Source of the DNA: Candidatus Nanopelagicales bacterium
GTDB lineage: Bacteria; Actinomycetota; Actinomycetes; S36-B12
Direction: 5' to 3'
Assembly: GCA_018402075.1 (NCBI GenBank)
Contig: JAGYJP010000001.1
Span: forward strand, 1-64,000
Length of the DNA stretch: 64,000 nucleotides
Positions 63,352 through 64,000 of the stretch are shown here, piece after piece; the first letter of the stretch is position 1, and each line of letters opens with the position of its first letter. The notes beneath the pieces are model-generated. The model made no database searches. It was given only the letters and a program-made list of their open reading frames with translations, and was not told where the DNA came from. Position numbers and translations under genes: made by a program.

Positions 63352-64000
63352 GCCGCATGCATCCCAACAGCACGGACTGGAATACCCGCGTTGCCCAATT
63401 CACTCTTGACCTGACCAATTGTGATTTCACCAAAATGGAAAACACTCGCCGCCAACACAGCATTGGCACCCACCTCAATAGCAGCCGGAAAATGTTGCAC
63501 AGCTCCCGCTCCTCCGCTCGCGATTACCGGAATTCCCACAGCATTTCTCACTGCACTGATGAGCTCCAAATCAAATCCATTTTTGGTTCCATCAGCATCC
63601 ATAGAATTCAGCAGAAGTTCTCCCACTCCATGGGATTCCCCTTGAATTGCCCATTCAATGGCATCAATGCCTGCGCTTTCCCTGCCACCATGAGTTGTCA
63701 CATCAAAACCGCTGGGCATCTCAGGATTCCTTCGGGCATCAATGGACAACACAATGCATTGCGATCCAAAACGTTCGGATGCTTCACGAAGAAGTTCCGG
63801 TCGAGCAATTGCAGCGGTATTAATGGAAACCTTGTCAGCGCCTGCACGAAGAAGTTGATCAATATCATCGACTGAGCGGACACCTCCCCCAACTGTCAGT
63901 GGAATGAATACAGTGTCGGCAGTGCGCTTCACAACATCTAGCGTTGTACCTCTATTTGCATGCGATGCACTAATATCTAGGAAGACAATTTCATCTGCAC
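63348..64000 (-). CDS. hisF: Imidazole glycerol phosphate synthase subunit HisF (5' end missing)
   Basis: Cyclase subunit of IGP synthase. The frame remains open to the right edge: reading into 63933-64000 gives [17 protein letters not shown], the conserved HisF region, so the gene is cut by the window and lacks its N-terminus. The second catalytic Asp region (DGFDV-like, in [15 protein letters not shown]) is present. The 3' end overlaps hisI by four bases. Confidence 0.96.
   Translation of the reverse strand, partial: ADEIVFLDISASHANRGTTLDVVKRTADTVFIPLTVGGGVRSVDDIDQLLRAGADKVSINTAAIARPELLREASERFGSQCIVLSIDARRNPEMPSGFDVTTHGGRESAGIDAIEWAIQGESHGVGELLLNSMDADGTKNGFDLELISAVRNAVGIPVIASGGAGAVQHFPAAIEVGANAVLAASVFHFGEITIGQVKSELGNAGIPVRAVGMHAA

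Overview
The window is an almost gap-free run of housekeeping and amino-acid, nucleotide and riboflavin biosynthesis genes from an actinobacterium (Actinomycetota) of intermediate GC, near 50% by eye. Evidence for the phylum: the 16S leader carries the actinobacterial TTGAGAACTCAACAGTGTG element; tryptophan genes sit with an HGxxPAAW protein, a TIGR02234-type Trp-associated membrane protein and a DUF2752 protein; DUF1844 and SseB lie beside infC; PriA has lost its Walker motifs; and a PH-like membrane protein sits between pyrC and carA, as Rv1382 does in Mycobacterium tuberculosis. Very short intergenic spaces and many start/stop overlaps suggest a compact genome. I cannot name the species.

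Nearly everything is on the minus strand, so transcription runs from right to left. From the right edge: hisF (cut by the window end), hisI, trpE, TIGR02234 protein, HGxxPAAW protein, response regulator, histidine kinase, DUF2752, trpC, trpB, trpA; a DsbA-like protein and lgt; gltB and gltD; pyk; the pyrimidine run pyrR-pyrB-pyrC-PH protein-carA-carB-pyrK-pyrD-pyrF, continuing into gmk-rpoZ-coaBC-metK-priA-def-fmt-rsmB-rpe-ribD-ribE-ribH-hisE-hisG. Next come a plus-strand MFS transporter, sseB (minus), a DUF1844 gene (plus) and infC-rpmI-rplT-trmH-type methyltransferase (minus). Then a sulfate-activation group (dioxygenase-like gene, cysD, cysNC), pheS-pheT, the arginine operon argC-J-B-D-R-H with a VanZ-like gene, a plus-strand DNA glycosylase, tyrS, a DEAD-box helicase and the 5' end of a 16S rRNA gene.

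Functionally the window holds pyrR plus all six steps of UMP synthesis (class 1B PyrD/PyrK), most arginine steps (argF and argG are absent here), tryptophan genes without trpD and trpG, three riboflavin genes without ribBA, five histidine genes in two places, and sulfate activation to PAPS.

I saw no mobile element, CRISPR array, phage, toxin-antitoxin or defence system. The most interesting signals are regulatory: an AUC start codon for infC behind a perfect Shine-Dalgarno sequence; a tandem-repeat leader with a terminator-like hairpin before infC; a PyrR-binding loop next to the pyrR ribosome binding site; a cre/LacI-type operator before pyk; a possibly leaderless promoter with an ARG-box-like sequence before argC; a foldable leader before the sulfate-activation group; and a two-component system inserted among the tryptophan genes.
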